Origin: Affinundibacterium flavidum
Lineage (GTDB): Bacteria; Pseudomonadota; Gammaproteobacteria; Burkholderiales; Burkholderiaceae_D
Assembly: GCF_014284175.1 (NCBI RefSeq)
Contig: NZ_JACOGA010000015.1
Location: 1-64,000 of the forward strand
Length of the DNA stretch: 64,000 nucleotides
Direction: 5' to 3'
The notes beneath the pieces were generated by a model. That model was not told the origin of the DNA and ran no database searches. It worked only from the letters and a program-made list of their open reading frames with translations. The position numbers and the translations under genes were made by a program. Below, piece after piece: positions 9,093 to 17,640 of this stretch. How positions within the stretch are numbered: the stretch's first letter is position 1; each line of letters starts with the position of its first letter.

Positions 9093-10550
9093 ATGACTAC
9101 TTTTGTATTGTTTGGCGGTACTGGCGATCTGGCAAAACGCAAGATCATTCCTGCACTGTACAGCGCGTTCGTCAATGGGCGTCTTGATCCCGAATTTAGT
9201 TTTATCGGTGCTGCACGTGAGGCGCTCAGCGATGATGATTTCCGTACCCGCGTTGCGGCAAGCATAGAAACCTATGCGGCAAAAGCGAATGGCACGCCAG
9301 AACAATTAGCAGCCTTCTTGGCACTTACGGGCTACTCAAAAATTGATGCAAAAGTGCCGGGTGATTTTGATGCACTGAAAGCGCGGGTCAATGCAGACAC
9401 TACGAAAGCAAAATTATTCTATTTGGCAATCGGCCCAGACATTTTTATTCCAGTCGTAGAGCAATTATCGAAACACGGTCTGGTTGAAGGCAATGCCCGC
9501 GTTGTAGTCGAAAAACCTTTGGGTCGCGATGCAAAATCTGCCAAAGAAATCAATTCCGCCCTGCGCACTTATTTGAACGAGAATCAAATCTATCGTATCG
9601 ATCATTACCTCGGTAAAGAAATGGTGCAGAATTTGTTTGCGCTGCGTTTTGCTAACTCCTTCCTTGAACCTTTGTGGAATCGCAAGTGGATACAAGATGT
9701 ACAAATCTCCATCTCTGAGCAAGTCGGTGTAGAAACCCGTGGGGATTTCTATGACAAAACCGGCGCATTACGTGACATGGTGCAAAACCATTTATTGCAA
9801 TTAGTTTCTATTGTCGCGATGGAACCGCCAGTCAATGCCAATCCTGATGCCATCCGTGATGAGAAAGTCAAAGTATTACGTGCACTACGCAAATTCACTG
9901 CCGATGATGTGGCGAAGAAAACCGTACGTGGTCAATATCGCGCTGGTGCAGTTGATGGTAAACCCGTCATCGGCTATCAACATGAACCTGGCGTACCGAC
10001 TTCCAGCCGTGCCGAAACCTTTGTCGCGATTCGTGCTGAGATTGATAACTGGCGCTGGGCTGGTGTGCCGTTCTACCTGCGCACGGGCAAACGTATGGCA
10101 AGTCGTTGCGCTGAAATTACGATTAATTTCAAGCCGATTCCGTATTCGATTTTTGGCAAAGGTCAAGGACCATTGCGCTCAAATCGTCTGGTCATCACTT
10201 TGCAACCAGAAGAAAGCGTGCAATTGTTCATGAAGGCGAAAGAGCCAGGCGAAGGCATACGCTTATCCGATGTTGCTTTGAATCTGGACTTTGCCGAAGC
10301 ATCAAATTTACGCCGCGTGGAATCGTATGAGCGCTTATTACTCGACGCATTGCATGGCGATCTGACTTTGTTTGTGCGTGATGATGAACTCGGTGCAGCA
10401 TGGGAATGGATCGATCCGATTATGTCGGCTTGGGATAACGATGCCGAAGGTTTGAAATCCTACATCGCAGGCAGCTGGGGCCCAGCCGCAGCAAGTTATT
10501 TGTTAGCGCAACACGGAGCAGCGTGGGGCGAAGAGTATGTGGAAGGCTGA
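9093..10550 (+). CDS. zwf: Glucose-6-phosphate 1-dehydrogenase
   Basis: 485 residues, standard length. It oxidises glucose-6-phosphate to 6-phosphogluconolactone with NAD(P)+, the entry to the Entner-Doudoroff and pentose phosphate routes. The nucleotide-binding fingerprint FGGTGDLAKRK is at residues 7-17, the conserved EKPLG at 140-144, and the catalytic RIDHYLGKE signature at 168-176 with the active-site His171 and Lys175. The lead-in AGGATTAAACGGAGTCCACATG has a good GGAG ribosome binding site for the ATG at 9093. The stop is close to or overlapping the pgl start region, so zwf and pgl are surely co-transcribed. Confidence 0.97.
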   Translation: MTTFVLFGGTGDLAKRKIIPALYSAFVNGRLDPEFSFIGAAREALSDDDFRTRVAASIETYAAKANGTPEQLAAFLALTGYSKIDAKVPGDFDALKARVNADTTKAKLFYLAIGPDIFIPVVEQLSKHGLVEGNARVVVEKPLGRDAKSAKEINSALRTYLNENQIYRIDHYLGKEMVQNLFALRFANSFLEPLWNRKWIQDVQISISEQVGVETRGDFYDKTGALRDMVQNHLLQLVSIVAMEPPVNANPDAIRDEKVKVLRALRKFTADDVAKKTVRGQYRAGAVDGKPVIGYQHEPGVPTSSRAETFVAIRAEIDNWRWAGVPFYLRTGKRMASRCAEITINFKPIPYSIFGKGQGPLRSNRLVITLQPEESVQLFMKAKEPGEGIRLSDVALNLDFAEASNLRRVESYERLLLDALHGDLTLFVRDDELGAAWEWIDPIMSAWDNDAEGLKSYIAGSWGPAAASYLLAQHGAAWGEEYVEG

Positions 10551-10590
10551 GCAGAACATGGACGCGGTGATGGAGACTATAGGACAACAA

Positions 10591-11319
10591 GTGAGTAATC
10601 AGATTATCAATCCAAATATCGATGGAAATATTAATGGAAATATTAATACGCAGTTTCGTCGTTTCGAGAATTTCGGCGAACTGACAAAATCACTGGTGAA
10701 TGAGTGGGTAGATATAATCGATATTGCCGCCTCCGAAAATCGCCCTGCCGCATTTGCCTTAGCGGGCGGTTCAACACCGGCACCTGTATATCGCGAACTC
10801 GATCAAGCCTTGGCACAACGCACACCGTCCGATGTACGCCTGGCAGCAACGGATGAACGCTGGGTCAATGATAATGATCCACAAAGCAATGAAGGTTTGT
10901 TCAAAAAATGTCTACCACTCAGCTATGGCAAACAGTGGAATCTGGTGTCTTTAAAAAACGCAGCAAATACGCCCGAAGTGGCGATGGAAGCTATCAACGA
11001 ACGTCTGCATCAACAGTTGCCAGGACGTTTTAGTGCAGTGCTATTGGGCATGGGTGCAGATGGTCATATCGCCTCTTTATTCCCCGGTGCTCCAGTGCAA
11101 GCCGATGGTTTGGATTGCCTCGCCGCAGTCCATCCGCAAACCCATCAAACGCGGATTTCGCTATCCCTGCCACGTTTATTACAAACAGAAAAAATCTGGC
11201 TGGTGATCACCGGCGACGAGAAGCGTCAGGTATATGAAAACGCATTAACGACAAGTCTGCCTATCACCAAGCTGCTAAAGCAGGCACAATGTCAGATTGA
11301 AGTTTTTTGGTGCCCTTAA
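10591..11319 (+). CDS. pgl: 6-phosphogluconolactonase
   Basis: Hydrolyses 6-phosphogluconolactone to 6-phosphogluconate, the step between zwf and edd. Signatures are ALAGGSTPAPVYREL, TDERWV and GMGADGHIASLFPG, all of the SIS-like glucosamine-6-phosphate isomerase/PGL fold. The open frame begins at 10537, inside the end of zwf. The GTG at 10591 is preferred because AGGA ends seven bases before it (AGGACAACAAGTG), giving 242 residues; ATGs at 10558 and 10570 remain possible. The N-terminal stretch before FRRFENFG is rich in Asn/Ile/Gly repeats (NPNIDGNINGNINTQ) and unlike the family, so it may be an unstructured tail. Confidence 0.93.
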   Translation: MSNQIINPNIDGNINGNINTQFRRFENFGELTKSLVNEWVDIIDIAASENRPAAFALAGGSTPAPVYRELDQALAQRTPSDVRLAATDERWVNDNDPQSNEGLFKKCLPLSYGKQWNLVSLKNAANTPEVAMEAINERLHQQLPGRFSAVLLGMGADGHIASLFPGAPVQADGLDCLAAVHPQTHQTRISLSLPRLLQTEKIWLVITGDEKRQVYENALTTSLPITKLLKQAQCQIEVFWCP

Positions 11320-11454
11320 AAACTAAGTCTGTTTTAGATTTTTCGCCAAAGCCGCATCAAAAGCGCGTCCCAGAAGGTCGCTCTTTTAACAAATGCACAT
11401 TCATTTTGACTTGATCAGCAAAACAAAACGCAAGAGACAAAAGGCAATCACACT

Positions 11455-12366
11455 ATGGTCAACGTACTTTCCACAAAAAACACTACGACCAACAATCCAC
11501 CTGAAAAGGGATTGCTGGCACGCATACGCGTCGCCAGTACCGCACTAAGTCGCGCTGAGCGACAAGTCGCTGATTTCCTTTTACAGAAACCACACGATGC
11601 TTTAGAGATGTCGATACGCGTGCTGGCACAAGTTTGCAATGTCAGCGAACCGACAGTTGCACGCTTTGCCCAGTCCTTAGGTTTTGATGGTTTTAAATCT
11701 TTTAAACTGGCATTTGCAAAAAGCTTGGCAACGGGAATCCCTTACTTGCATCTGGACGTGAATCAGGCTGACCATGTGAAAGATGTTTTACCGAAAGTAT
11801 TCGACCGCACCATTGCAGCGCTCATGGAAGCACGCAACACCGCCAACAGCGCGACCTTTGAAGCGGCAGTCAATCTACTGGCGAGAGCGCGTCGTATCGA
11901 ATGCTACGGCCTCGGTTACTCGGGTGCATTAGCAATTGACGCACAACTCAAATTCTTCCGCTTTGGGATTCCGACCACCGTATTTTGCGATGCACATTTA
12001 CAGGCGCAATCTGCCAGCTTACTCAATAGCGATTGCCTGGTAGTCGCCTTCTCCCGCACGGGTCGCACCCGTGATTTAATCCGCAGTGTGCAGCTCGCTA
12101 AAGACACGGGTGCCAAAGTCTTAGTGCTCTGCGCAAGTGGTGGCCCTTTGGCGGAACTCGCCGATGTGCACATCAGTGTGGACGTGGAAGAAGATCCGGA
12201 TATTTATACACCAATGACATCACGCCTCGCGCATTTGACTTACATTGACGCGTTGGCGGTCGCCGTAACCTTGTTGCGCGGCCCTGCTGCGATTGATATG
12301 TTAGAACGGGCTAAAGCCAGTATCTCGGAAAAACGCTTGGTCTCTAAGCTAGACGAAGCGCTGTAA
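11455..12366 (+). CDS. hexR: HexR, RpiR-family repressor of glucose catabolism
   Basis: 303 residues. The N-terminal RpiR-type helix-turn-helix spans about residues 25-90, with the LSRAERQVADFLL and VSEPTVARFAQSLGFDGFKSFK signatures. A C-terminal SIS sugar-phosphate-binding domain spans about 130-260 (GLGYSGALAIDAQLKFFRFG, AFSRTGRTRDLIRSV). HexR represses edd/zwf-type genes and is released by KDPG. Placement directly after zwf-pgl and near edd/eda supports that role, and a matching palindrome lies between edd and zwf. The N-terminal 20 residues (Thr/Asn-rich) are not part of the fold. An autoregulatory loop is an inference from position. Confidence 0.92.
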   Translation: MVNVLSTKNTTTNNPPEKGLLARIRVASTALSRAERQVADFLLQKPHDALEMSIRVLAQVCNVSEPTVARFAQSLGFDGFKSFKLAFAKSLATGIPYLHLDVNQADHVKDVLPKVFDRTIAALMEARNTANSATFEAAVNLLARARRIECYGLGYSGALAIDAQLKFFRFGIPTTVFCDAHLQAQSASLLNSDCLVVAFSRTGRTRDLIRSVQLAKDTGAKVLVLCASGGPLAELADVHISVDVEEDPDIYTPMTSRLAHLTYIDALAVAVTLLRGPAAIDMLERAKASISEKRLVSKLDEAL

Positions 12367-12495
12367 GGGTTCGAGAACATATTGTTAGACACGACATCTG
12401 ATTACAACAAAGACGGCAAATTATTCAAAAAAAACATGCACTAACTCTGTAATTTCTGGCAAGCTATTCTCATCTTCAAAAAAGGGCTAGCTTTT

Positions 12496-13335
12496 ATGAC
12501 ACAACTTAGTCTGCAACAAGTTACCGAGAATTTGAAAGATTTACCAACGCTACCTGCAGTGGTGATGGAATTACTCAATAGTTTGGACCAGGAAGATGCC
12601 GACATTTCCCTGCTGTCCAAAAAAGTGACTCAAGATCTGGCACTGACCGCCAAGACACTGCGCTACGCAAACTCGCCGTTTTACTCTACCCTCATCAAAG
12701 TCACCACGATACAGCAGGCAATTTCTTTACTAGGAATGGCGACTGTCAAACAAATGGTGCTGTCAGCGGCCCTATCTGGATGTTTTCCAGAAAATAATTG
12801 TCAGGGTTTTGACCACAAAGCTTTCTGGCGACATTCCAATGCGGTCGCGTTTATTTCAAAGCTGATCGCCCGCCGTATGAAATTTAATGAAGATGTCGCG
12901 TTTATTTCCGGGCTATTGCACGACATTGGTTTGTTGACTTTGGTGACGCTCTATCCCAAAGAATTTGAAGAAGTCATTGCTTATCGAAAAACTGGCTTAG
13001 CAACTCAATTCGAGGCTGAGCGAAAAATATTAGGAATAGACCACGCTGAAGTTGGCGAGGCCTTAGCAATTGAATGGAATTTTTCTGATGTGATGAAACA
13101 TGCAATCGGAGGACACCATGAACCGGACAAAACGGGCATAGGTTTTTTGGCTTCTATCATTCACGTCGCCGATGGCATCGCCCACATGCTCAATCGAAAT
13201 GACGTTCCAGCAACGCAAACAATTTCTGTATCGCTAGTTTCATGGAACAGTCTCAATCTTGACCAATCGTCACTTGATACCTTGATTGAAGAAGCGAATA
13301 TTAAGTTGAAAAAAATTGATCAGATTGATTTGTAA
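12496..13335 (+). CDS. HDOD-domain signalling protein
   Basis: 279 residues, almost entirely one HDOD domain, from LPTLPAVVMELLNSL (residues 15-29) through FISGLLHDIGLLTLV (about 135-149) to the C-terminal IIHVADGIAHML. HDOD proteins are cytoplasmic members of the HD superfamily that usually lack phosphodiesterase activity and act in regulation of motility, stress or c-di-GMP-linked processes. Here the HD pair is seen as HD in LLHDIGLL, with GGHHEP further on. No additional receiver, EAL or GGDEF domain is fused. The gene stands alone, convergent with the FliL-like gene 29 bases away. Its specific target is unknown. Confidence 0.85.
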   Translation: MTQLSLQQVTENLKDLPTLPAVVMELLNSLDQEDADISLLSKKVTQDLALTAKTLRYANSPFYSTLIKVTTIQQAISLLGMATVKQMVLSAALSGCFPENNCQGFDHKAFWRHSNAVAFISKLIARRMKFNEDVAFISGLLHDIGLLTLVTLYPKEFEEVIAYRKTGLATQFEAERKILGIDHAEVGEALAIEWNFSDVMKHAIGGHHEPDKTGIGFLASIIHVADGIAHMLNRNDVPATQTISVSLVSWNSLNLDQSSLDTLIEEANIKLKKIDQIDL

Positions 13336-13364
13336 GCTTGTGCTTGTGCTTATACTGATACTTA

Positions 13365-13814
13365 CTATTCTATCCGTTGATCTTGCAATAAAACTTCGGT
13401 CACCATCACCGCTTCAATTTTGTCAGTCTTCAATACCTGATTGAATTTTCTGCGCAATTCATCTTGCAGTTCTAAGATGCCTTCTTTGGTCCGCAAAGTT
13501 TCGAGATCGATTACTGTCAATTCTTTTTGGAATTGCTCGTTTAATATTGCCTTGTTATCGTCAAGCCAGCTTTCGTCTCCTTGATTTACCTGTATCGAAA
13601 CCATTAATCGACCGACCAAACCTTGGTCATTCACATAAGATTTTTTTAGTTCAAGATAGGAGATATTTGCATCATTTTTGGCATTGCGCCCGACATAAAT
13701 AAAAAAAGCGACTGCACAAAAAAATAGTAAAACGACTACCGCCGCATACATCGCAAACCGATCAGAGCCTGCTTTGCTTAAATCTTTTTTTGTCGCTTTC
13801 TGCTCGGGCTTCAA
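13365..13814 (-). CDS. FliL-like membrane protein (orphan)
   Basis: 149 residues. A lysine-rich cytoplasmic N-terminus precedes one membrane helix at about residues 22-45 (MYAAVVVLLFFCAVAFFIYV), followed by a periplasmic domain. The C-terminal half reads TLRTKEGILELQDELRRKFN..LKTDKIEAVMVTEVLLQ, which follows the FliL pattern of T.EG...LR.EL...N..L....V..V.FTEF..Q. FliL is an inner-membrane protein of the flagellar stator ring. It lies 27 kb from the flagellar locus and that locus has no fliL, so this could serve a primary flagellum elsewhere or be a FliL paralogue. It is followed upstream by a PlsC-like gene only 15 bases away. Confidence 0.6.
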   Translation of the reverse strand: MKPEQKATKKDLSKAGSDRFAMYAAVVVLLFFCAVAFFIYVGRNAKNDANISYLELKKSYVNDQGLVGRLMVSIQVNQGDESWLDDNKAILNEQFQKELTVIDLETLRTKEGILELQDELRRKFNQVLKTDKIEAVMVTEVLLQDQRIE

Positions 13815-13829
13815 AACAAAACTCCTAGT

Positions 13830-14459
13830 TTATTTATTCAATTCGTCGATATTCTTGCTACTCTTCGCCTGAATTTGTTCGGCGTCAAACTGCTGAGGAT
13901 TCTTACCAGTGAAGCCCGCATAAAATTCGCGAATTAAAACCATGTCTTCATCAATGTTGCCGCAAGGATAGAACAATTTCCCGACGCCGCCAATCTTTTC
14001 TTTGAAATCAACGTAGCCCAAACCCAAAGGCACACCTGCACCAACTGCAATGTAATAAAAACCCGTTTTCCAACGCGTGACTTTGCCACGAGTGCCTTCC
14101 GGCGGAACGATGACCAATAGTTTTTCATTTTCATTAAAGGCATCTATCGTGCCTTGCACGAGATTGCCAGATTGCGACCGATCAACGGGAATCCCGCCCA
14201 GCCAACGCATGATCGCGCCGAAAACAGGTGGAAACAAACTTGCCTTCCCCATCCAATACACGTCTAGTCGCAGGACAAAGCAAATCATCAACGCAATAGG
14301 AAAATCCCAATTGCTCGTGTGAGGTGCACCTATCAAGACACACTTTTGCGCATCGGCTGCAGTGCCGTCGACTCGCCAACCGAGCAAGCGCAAAATCAGA
14401 GCCGAAATCCATCGCATGATGGTATTAATCACGGGCGTTTTAAAGATAGTGAAATGCAT
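13830..14459 (-). CDS. PlsC-like 1-acyl-glycerol-3-phosphate acyltransferase
   Basis: About 209 residues from the ATG at 14459 (an upstream TTG is in frame). The acyltransferase HX4D motif appears as HTSNWD near residue 47, followed by GGIPVDRSQSGNLV and the VPPEGTRGKVTRWKTGFY substrate and phosphate block. Such enzymes esterify lysophosphatidic acid or related lipids at the membrane. There is a hydrophobic segment near the N-terminus (TIMRWISALILRLLGW). It probably forms a two-gene unit with the FliL-like gene downstream, although no functional link is known. It could also act on another lyso-lipid; substrate is not determinable from sequence. Confidence 0.85.
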   Translation of the reverse strand: MHFTIFKTPVINTIMRWISALILRLLGWRVDGTAADAQKCVLIGAPHTSNWDFPIALMICFVLRLDVYWMGKASLFPPVFGAIMRWLGGIPVDRSQSGNLVQGTIDAFNENEKLLVIVPPEGTRGKVTRWKTGFYYIAVGAGVPLGLGYVDFKEKIGGVGKLFYPCGNIDEDMVLIREFYAGFTGKNPQQFDAEQIQAKSSKNIDELNK

Positions 14460-14664
14460 GTCTTTGTCTCTAAACAAACGCTAGCAACATGTGCGAAAGT
14501 ATCCGTCTGGGAACGGCTTTACACATACTTGCGTTTGTCTTTTCTAGGTGAAATTTTTATAATTTTAATTTTGATTTTTTAATTTGCTGTGACTTGCAAT
14601 AGTAAATCGCAACTCAGGCAACTCAGTTCGCTCAGTTAGCGCTCGGAAGTGACAGTTGCCATTC

Positions 14665-15279
14665 TTATTTTTTGACGACCCACTGCAATAACTCATCCCA
14701 CTGCGCCAAGTCTTTTTCTACTTTTGAAGGAGCTACATCCCAAAGTGTTGCGCCATGTGCCGCCAATTGAATATAGTTTTGTGTATCACGTAGATATCCC
14801 AATACAGGTAAACCGAGTTGGGCCACATAATGCGCTAATTGATCAGCCGCTTTAGTGCGCGCATTCACTCGCATCCCTAAGACGCCAACGTCACATTTTT
14901 CTTCACGCTTGGCTAATTTTTTCAGAAATTCTTCGGTCGCCAAAATATCGAACATCGACGCTTGTAAAGGAACGACAACTTTGTTTGCAATCTTTAAAAT
15001 CGCGTCGAGCTTGTTACCTTTAATTCCGGCTGGGGTGTCAATCACGACATGGCTGGTGCCTTTTGGTGGTTTCGCAATATTCCCATCCGAGATTTCCCAT
15101 CCCGCAATCGCTGGCAAATTCGCTGGCCTTAGCGACAACCAGGCACGCGATGAGTGCTGCACGTCGGCATCACCCAGCATCACATGATGCCCTTGCGCTG
15201 CAAAATAACCAGCGAGATTGGTGGAAAACGTACTTTTACCGACACCACCTTTAGGGTTCATTACGGCGATCACTAGCAT
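14665..15279 (-). CDS. Orphan ParA-family ATPase
   Basis: 204 residues. The deviant Walker A NPKGGVGKSTFSTNLAGYF begins at residue 8 and is followed by GDADVQHSSRAWLSLRP and VVIDTPAGIKG (Walker B region). This is the compact ParA form that lacks a DNA-binding N-terminal domain, as in McdA, ParC/PpfA-like or plasmid partition proteins that position cargo on the nucleoid. No parB or cargo gene is adjacent: the neighbours are rsuA and the acyltransferase. It therefore probably positions something else, such as a chemoreceptor array or other large complex, but the partner cannot be named from here. Confidence 0.85.
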   Translation of the reverse strand: MLVIAVMNPKGGVGKSTFSTNLAGYFAAQGHHVMLGDADVQHSSRAWLSLRPANLPAIAGWEISDGNIAKPPKGTSHVVIDTPAGIKGNKLDAILKIANKVVVPLQASMFDILATEEFLKKLAKREEKCDVGVLGMRVNARTKAADQLAHYVAQLGLPVLGYLRDTQNYIQLAAHGATLWDVAPSKVEKDLAQWDELLQWVVKK

Positions 15280-15358
15280 AGGTATTCCTTATCGACTGAA
15301 ACTACAGAGAAAAGAAACTACTGTCGGCACACTCAACACGACAAACTATCATTCATGC

Positions 15359-16084
15359 TTATTTTTCAGCATCCGATATTAACAATGCCAAATGTTCAGG
15401 CTCAAGATAACACCATTCACCTTCTTGCAGACCTAAACTCGATAAATTCAACTGGCCAATCGCGGTACGAGTCAATGCAGCACAATGATTGCCTGCTGCT
15501 GCCAGCATACGCTTGACCTGATGATATTTTCCTTGTTCCAACACAATTTGCAACTGAAATTCGCCAACTTGCTCGCAGCTTTGTGCAGACAAGGGGGCTG
15601 GTTCATCATGCAATTGCACACCCGACAATAATTTTTGAATAAGCTCATCCGTTACAGGTTCCGCCGTAGTGGCCACATACAGCTTAGGAATATGGCGCTT
15701 AGGCGAGGATTGCGCATGGATAAAAGGTCCATCGTCTGACATCAACAACATGCCTGTCGTATCGTGATCAAGACGTCCAACCGGTTGCACGTCGCGCCAA
15801 CTTAATTGCTCAGGCAATAATGTCAGCACGCTAGGATGATGCGAAGGCTTGCGTGAGCACTCAAAGTTAGCGGGCTTATTCAAGCACAGATAGACATGTT
15901 CACGGTAAGTCCATTCTTCTTCAAAAATCGTAAAAACCAAGCCCTGCGTTTCTAAGGATTCTTTGTAGTTGTCATGAACGATGCCGTCGATGGAAACTTC
16001 ACCATCTTCAATTAATTCACGACAGTATTTACGGGTACCGAATCCCTGCGATTGCAAGATGCGGTCAAAAGACAATTTGCTCAT
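15359..16084 (-). CDS. rsuA: 16S rRNA pseudouridine(516) synthase RsuA-type
   Basis: 241 residues. An N-terminal S4 RNA-binding domain (LSFDRILQSQGFGTRKYCRELIEDGEVSIDG split over residues 4-34) precedes the RsuA/RluB/E/F catalytic domain. The catalytic aspartate is in GRLDHDTTGMLL. The end of the domain reads QGKYHQVKRMLAAAGN, the usual RsuA-type element. It isomerises a uridine of 16S rRNA to pseudouridine. Sequence near the N-terminus and the absence of long extensions fit RsuA better than RluB, which is present elsewhere in this window with long tails. It stands between the ParA gene and a terminator. Confidence 0.85.
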   Translation of the reverse strand: MSKLSFDRILQSQGFGTRKYCRELIEDGEVSIDGIVHDNYKESLETQGLVFTIFEEEWTYREHVYLCLNKPANFECSRKPSHHPSVLTLLPEQLSWRDVQPVGRLDHDTTGMLLMSDDGPFIHAQSSPKRHIPKLYVATTAEPVTDELIQKLLSGVQLHDEPAPLSAQSCEQVGEFQLQIVLEQGKYHQVKRMLAAAGNHCAALTRTAIGQLNLSSLGLQEGEWCYLEPEHLALLISDAEK

Positions 16085-16141
16085 GATGGAAAGCTCTATA
16101 GATTCAAGCCTGCATTTTACCTGTTAAGAATGCCTAGAAGC

Positions 16142-16178
16142 AAAAAAGCCCGGAATTGCCATGGCAATTACAGGCTTT
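16142..16178 (-). terminator. Rho-independent terminator after the M24 peptidase
   Basis: A 16-base near-perfect stem (AAAGCCTGTAATTGCC with GGCAATTCCGGGCTTT on the minus strand, a few mismatches near the base) is followed by TTTTGC. It lies 65 bases past the peptidase stop and before rsuA. Confidence 0.8.
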
Positions 16179-16243
16179 CGTATTGCGCTAACATATTGCG
16201 CTAACACTCAGGTGCGGGACCAAGTGCTAAATCAAGCACGCAA

Positions 16244-17449
16244 TTAGGCACCAAAAGGTGCATCCACCGCATAACTTTGTCCAGTGAACCACTTCGGCCC
16301 TTGCTCAGTCATATAAAAATGATCTTCCAAGCGAATACCGAACTCGCCATCCAGACAGATCATAGGTTCATTGCTAAAGCACATACCGGCAGCTAATGGT
16401 GTCTTATTCCCTTTCACCAGATAAGTCCATTCATGAATATCAAGGCCGATACCATGTCCGGTACGATGTGGCAGGCCTGGCGTTTTATATCCTGGACCAA
16501 GGCCTGCTGCTTCTAGCACACGACGAGCGGCGGCATCCACCTCTTCGCAGGGCACACCAATTTGGGCAGCATCAAATGCAGCGGCTTGTGCAGCCTTTTC
16601 CAAATCCCACATACTACGTTGACGCGCAGTTGGTTCACCGAATACATAACTACGTGTAATATCAGAATGGTAGCGTTCTATCATACAACCCGTGTCAATC
16701 AACACCATATCGCCGTCTTTTAAATATTGGACGCCATCGGGGCCATGTGGAATTGAGGTAGGCAAACCAAAGCTAACGATACAAAAGGTTGAACTACTAC
16801 CACCAAAAGCGCGATGCGCTTGATTGATAAAGTCCGCCACTTCAACGGATGAAATACCTTCACGTAAAATTTTTGCTGTACGTCTCTGTACTTCCAGCGT
16901 AATATTTTTTGCTGCCTGCATCAGCGCAATTTCATTCGCTGATTTATGCATACGGCATTCAGCAGTAACCACCATGCCGTTCACCATGGAATACGAAGAC
17001 AGAGCTTGACGCAAACCATCAGTGATGAAAAATGGTGCGGCTTCATCCAATGCAACGGTGCCACTCAAACCCTCATCCTTCAAGATCTGTGCCACTAAGG
17101 CATAAGGACTTTCGTCCTCTTCCCACAGGCGAATATCTGCTTGACTACCGAGCGTCTCGCGTAGCTTAGAATCTTCAAATGCTGGACTCACAAAAATCAA
17201 TTTACCGCCACGAGTCAATACCGCACCCACCAAACGCTCACTTTGATACCAGGATAAGCCGGTGAAATAATACAAACTGGTACTGGCACTCAAAATCAAT
17301 GCGGCAATACCACGCTCTTGCATCAGAGCCGCAGCCTTCTCTCTTCTCTGTTGACGTTCATCATTTGTAATTGGCCGTACATGCGATAAGTCTTTAACGA
17401 TGCTGGCTAATTCGGTTGCAGCGTTAGAGCCGCCTATGGAATTCATCAT
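16244..17449 (-). CDS. M24 metallopeptidase, Xaa-Pro aminopeptidase/prolidase-like
   Basis: 401 residues. The N-terminal creatinase-like domain covers about 30-160 and the pita-bread M24 domain about 165-395. The five metal ligands are visible: D252 and D263 in VLIDTGCMIERYHSDITR, H332 in RTGHGIGLDIHE, E361 in FSNEPMI and E375 in GIRLEDHFYM. It should hydrolyse peptides with proline or related bonds using two divalent metals. It could also be a dehydropeptidase or another M24 subtype. It starts upstream of its own terminator and appears to be a single unit, in the same direction as the aminotransferase upstream. Confidence 0.88.
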   Translation of the reverse strand: MMNSIGGSNAATELASIVKDLSHVRPITNDERQQRREKAAALMQERGIAALILSASTSLYYFTGLSWYQSERLVGAVLTRGGKLIFVSPAFEDSKLRETLGSQADIRLWEEDESPYALVAQILKDEGLSGTVALDEAAPFFITDGLRQALSSYSMVNGMVVTAECRMHKSANEIALMQAAKNITLEVQRRTAKILREGISSVEVADFINQAHRAFGGSSSTFCIVSFGLPTSIPHGPDGVQYLKDGDMVLIDTGCMIERYHSDITRSYVFGEPTARQRSMWDLEKAAQAAAFDAAQIGVPCEEVDAAARRVLEAAGLGPGYKTPGLPHRTGHGIGLDIHEWTYLVKGNKTPLAAGMCFSNEPMICLDGEFGIRLEDHFYMTEQGPKWFTGQSYAVDAPFGA

Positions 17450-17575
17450 GGTATTTCCTTCGTGTCGGTAATCTGTATCAATTTAGAAAATGGAACTTTG
17501 CAATGAAAAAGACTGTACCAAATTTAATTTATCCGGTCTTGATAGGCACGAGAATATCCATGACGAAATCTGCAT

Positions 17576-17609
17576 AATAAAAAAGGCTAGTCATTTTTTG
17601 ACTAGCCTT
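17576..17609 (-). terminator. Rho-independent terminator after the aminotransferase
   Basis: A perfect 11-bp stem AAGGCTAGTCA / TGACTAGCCTT with a short T-rich loop. On the minus strand it is followed by a T-run (CCTTTTTTATTATG), about 30 bases past the aminotransferase stop. Confidence 0.85.
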
Positions 17610-17640
17610 CCATTCTGCACACAATAAAATTATGACTTTT

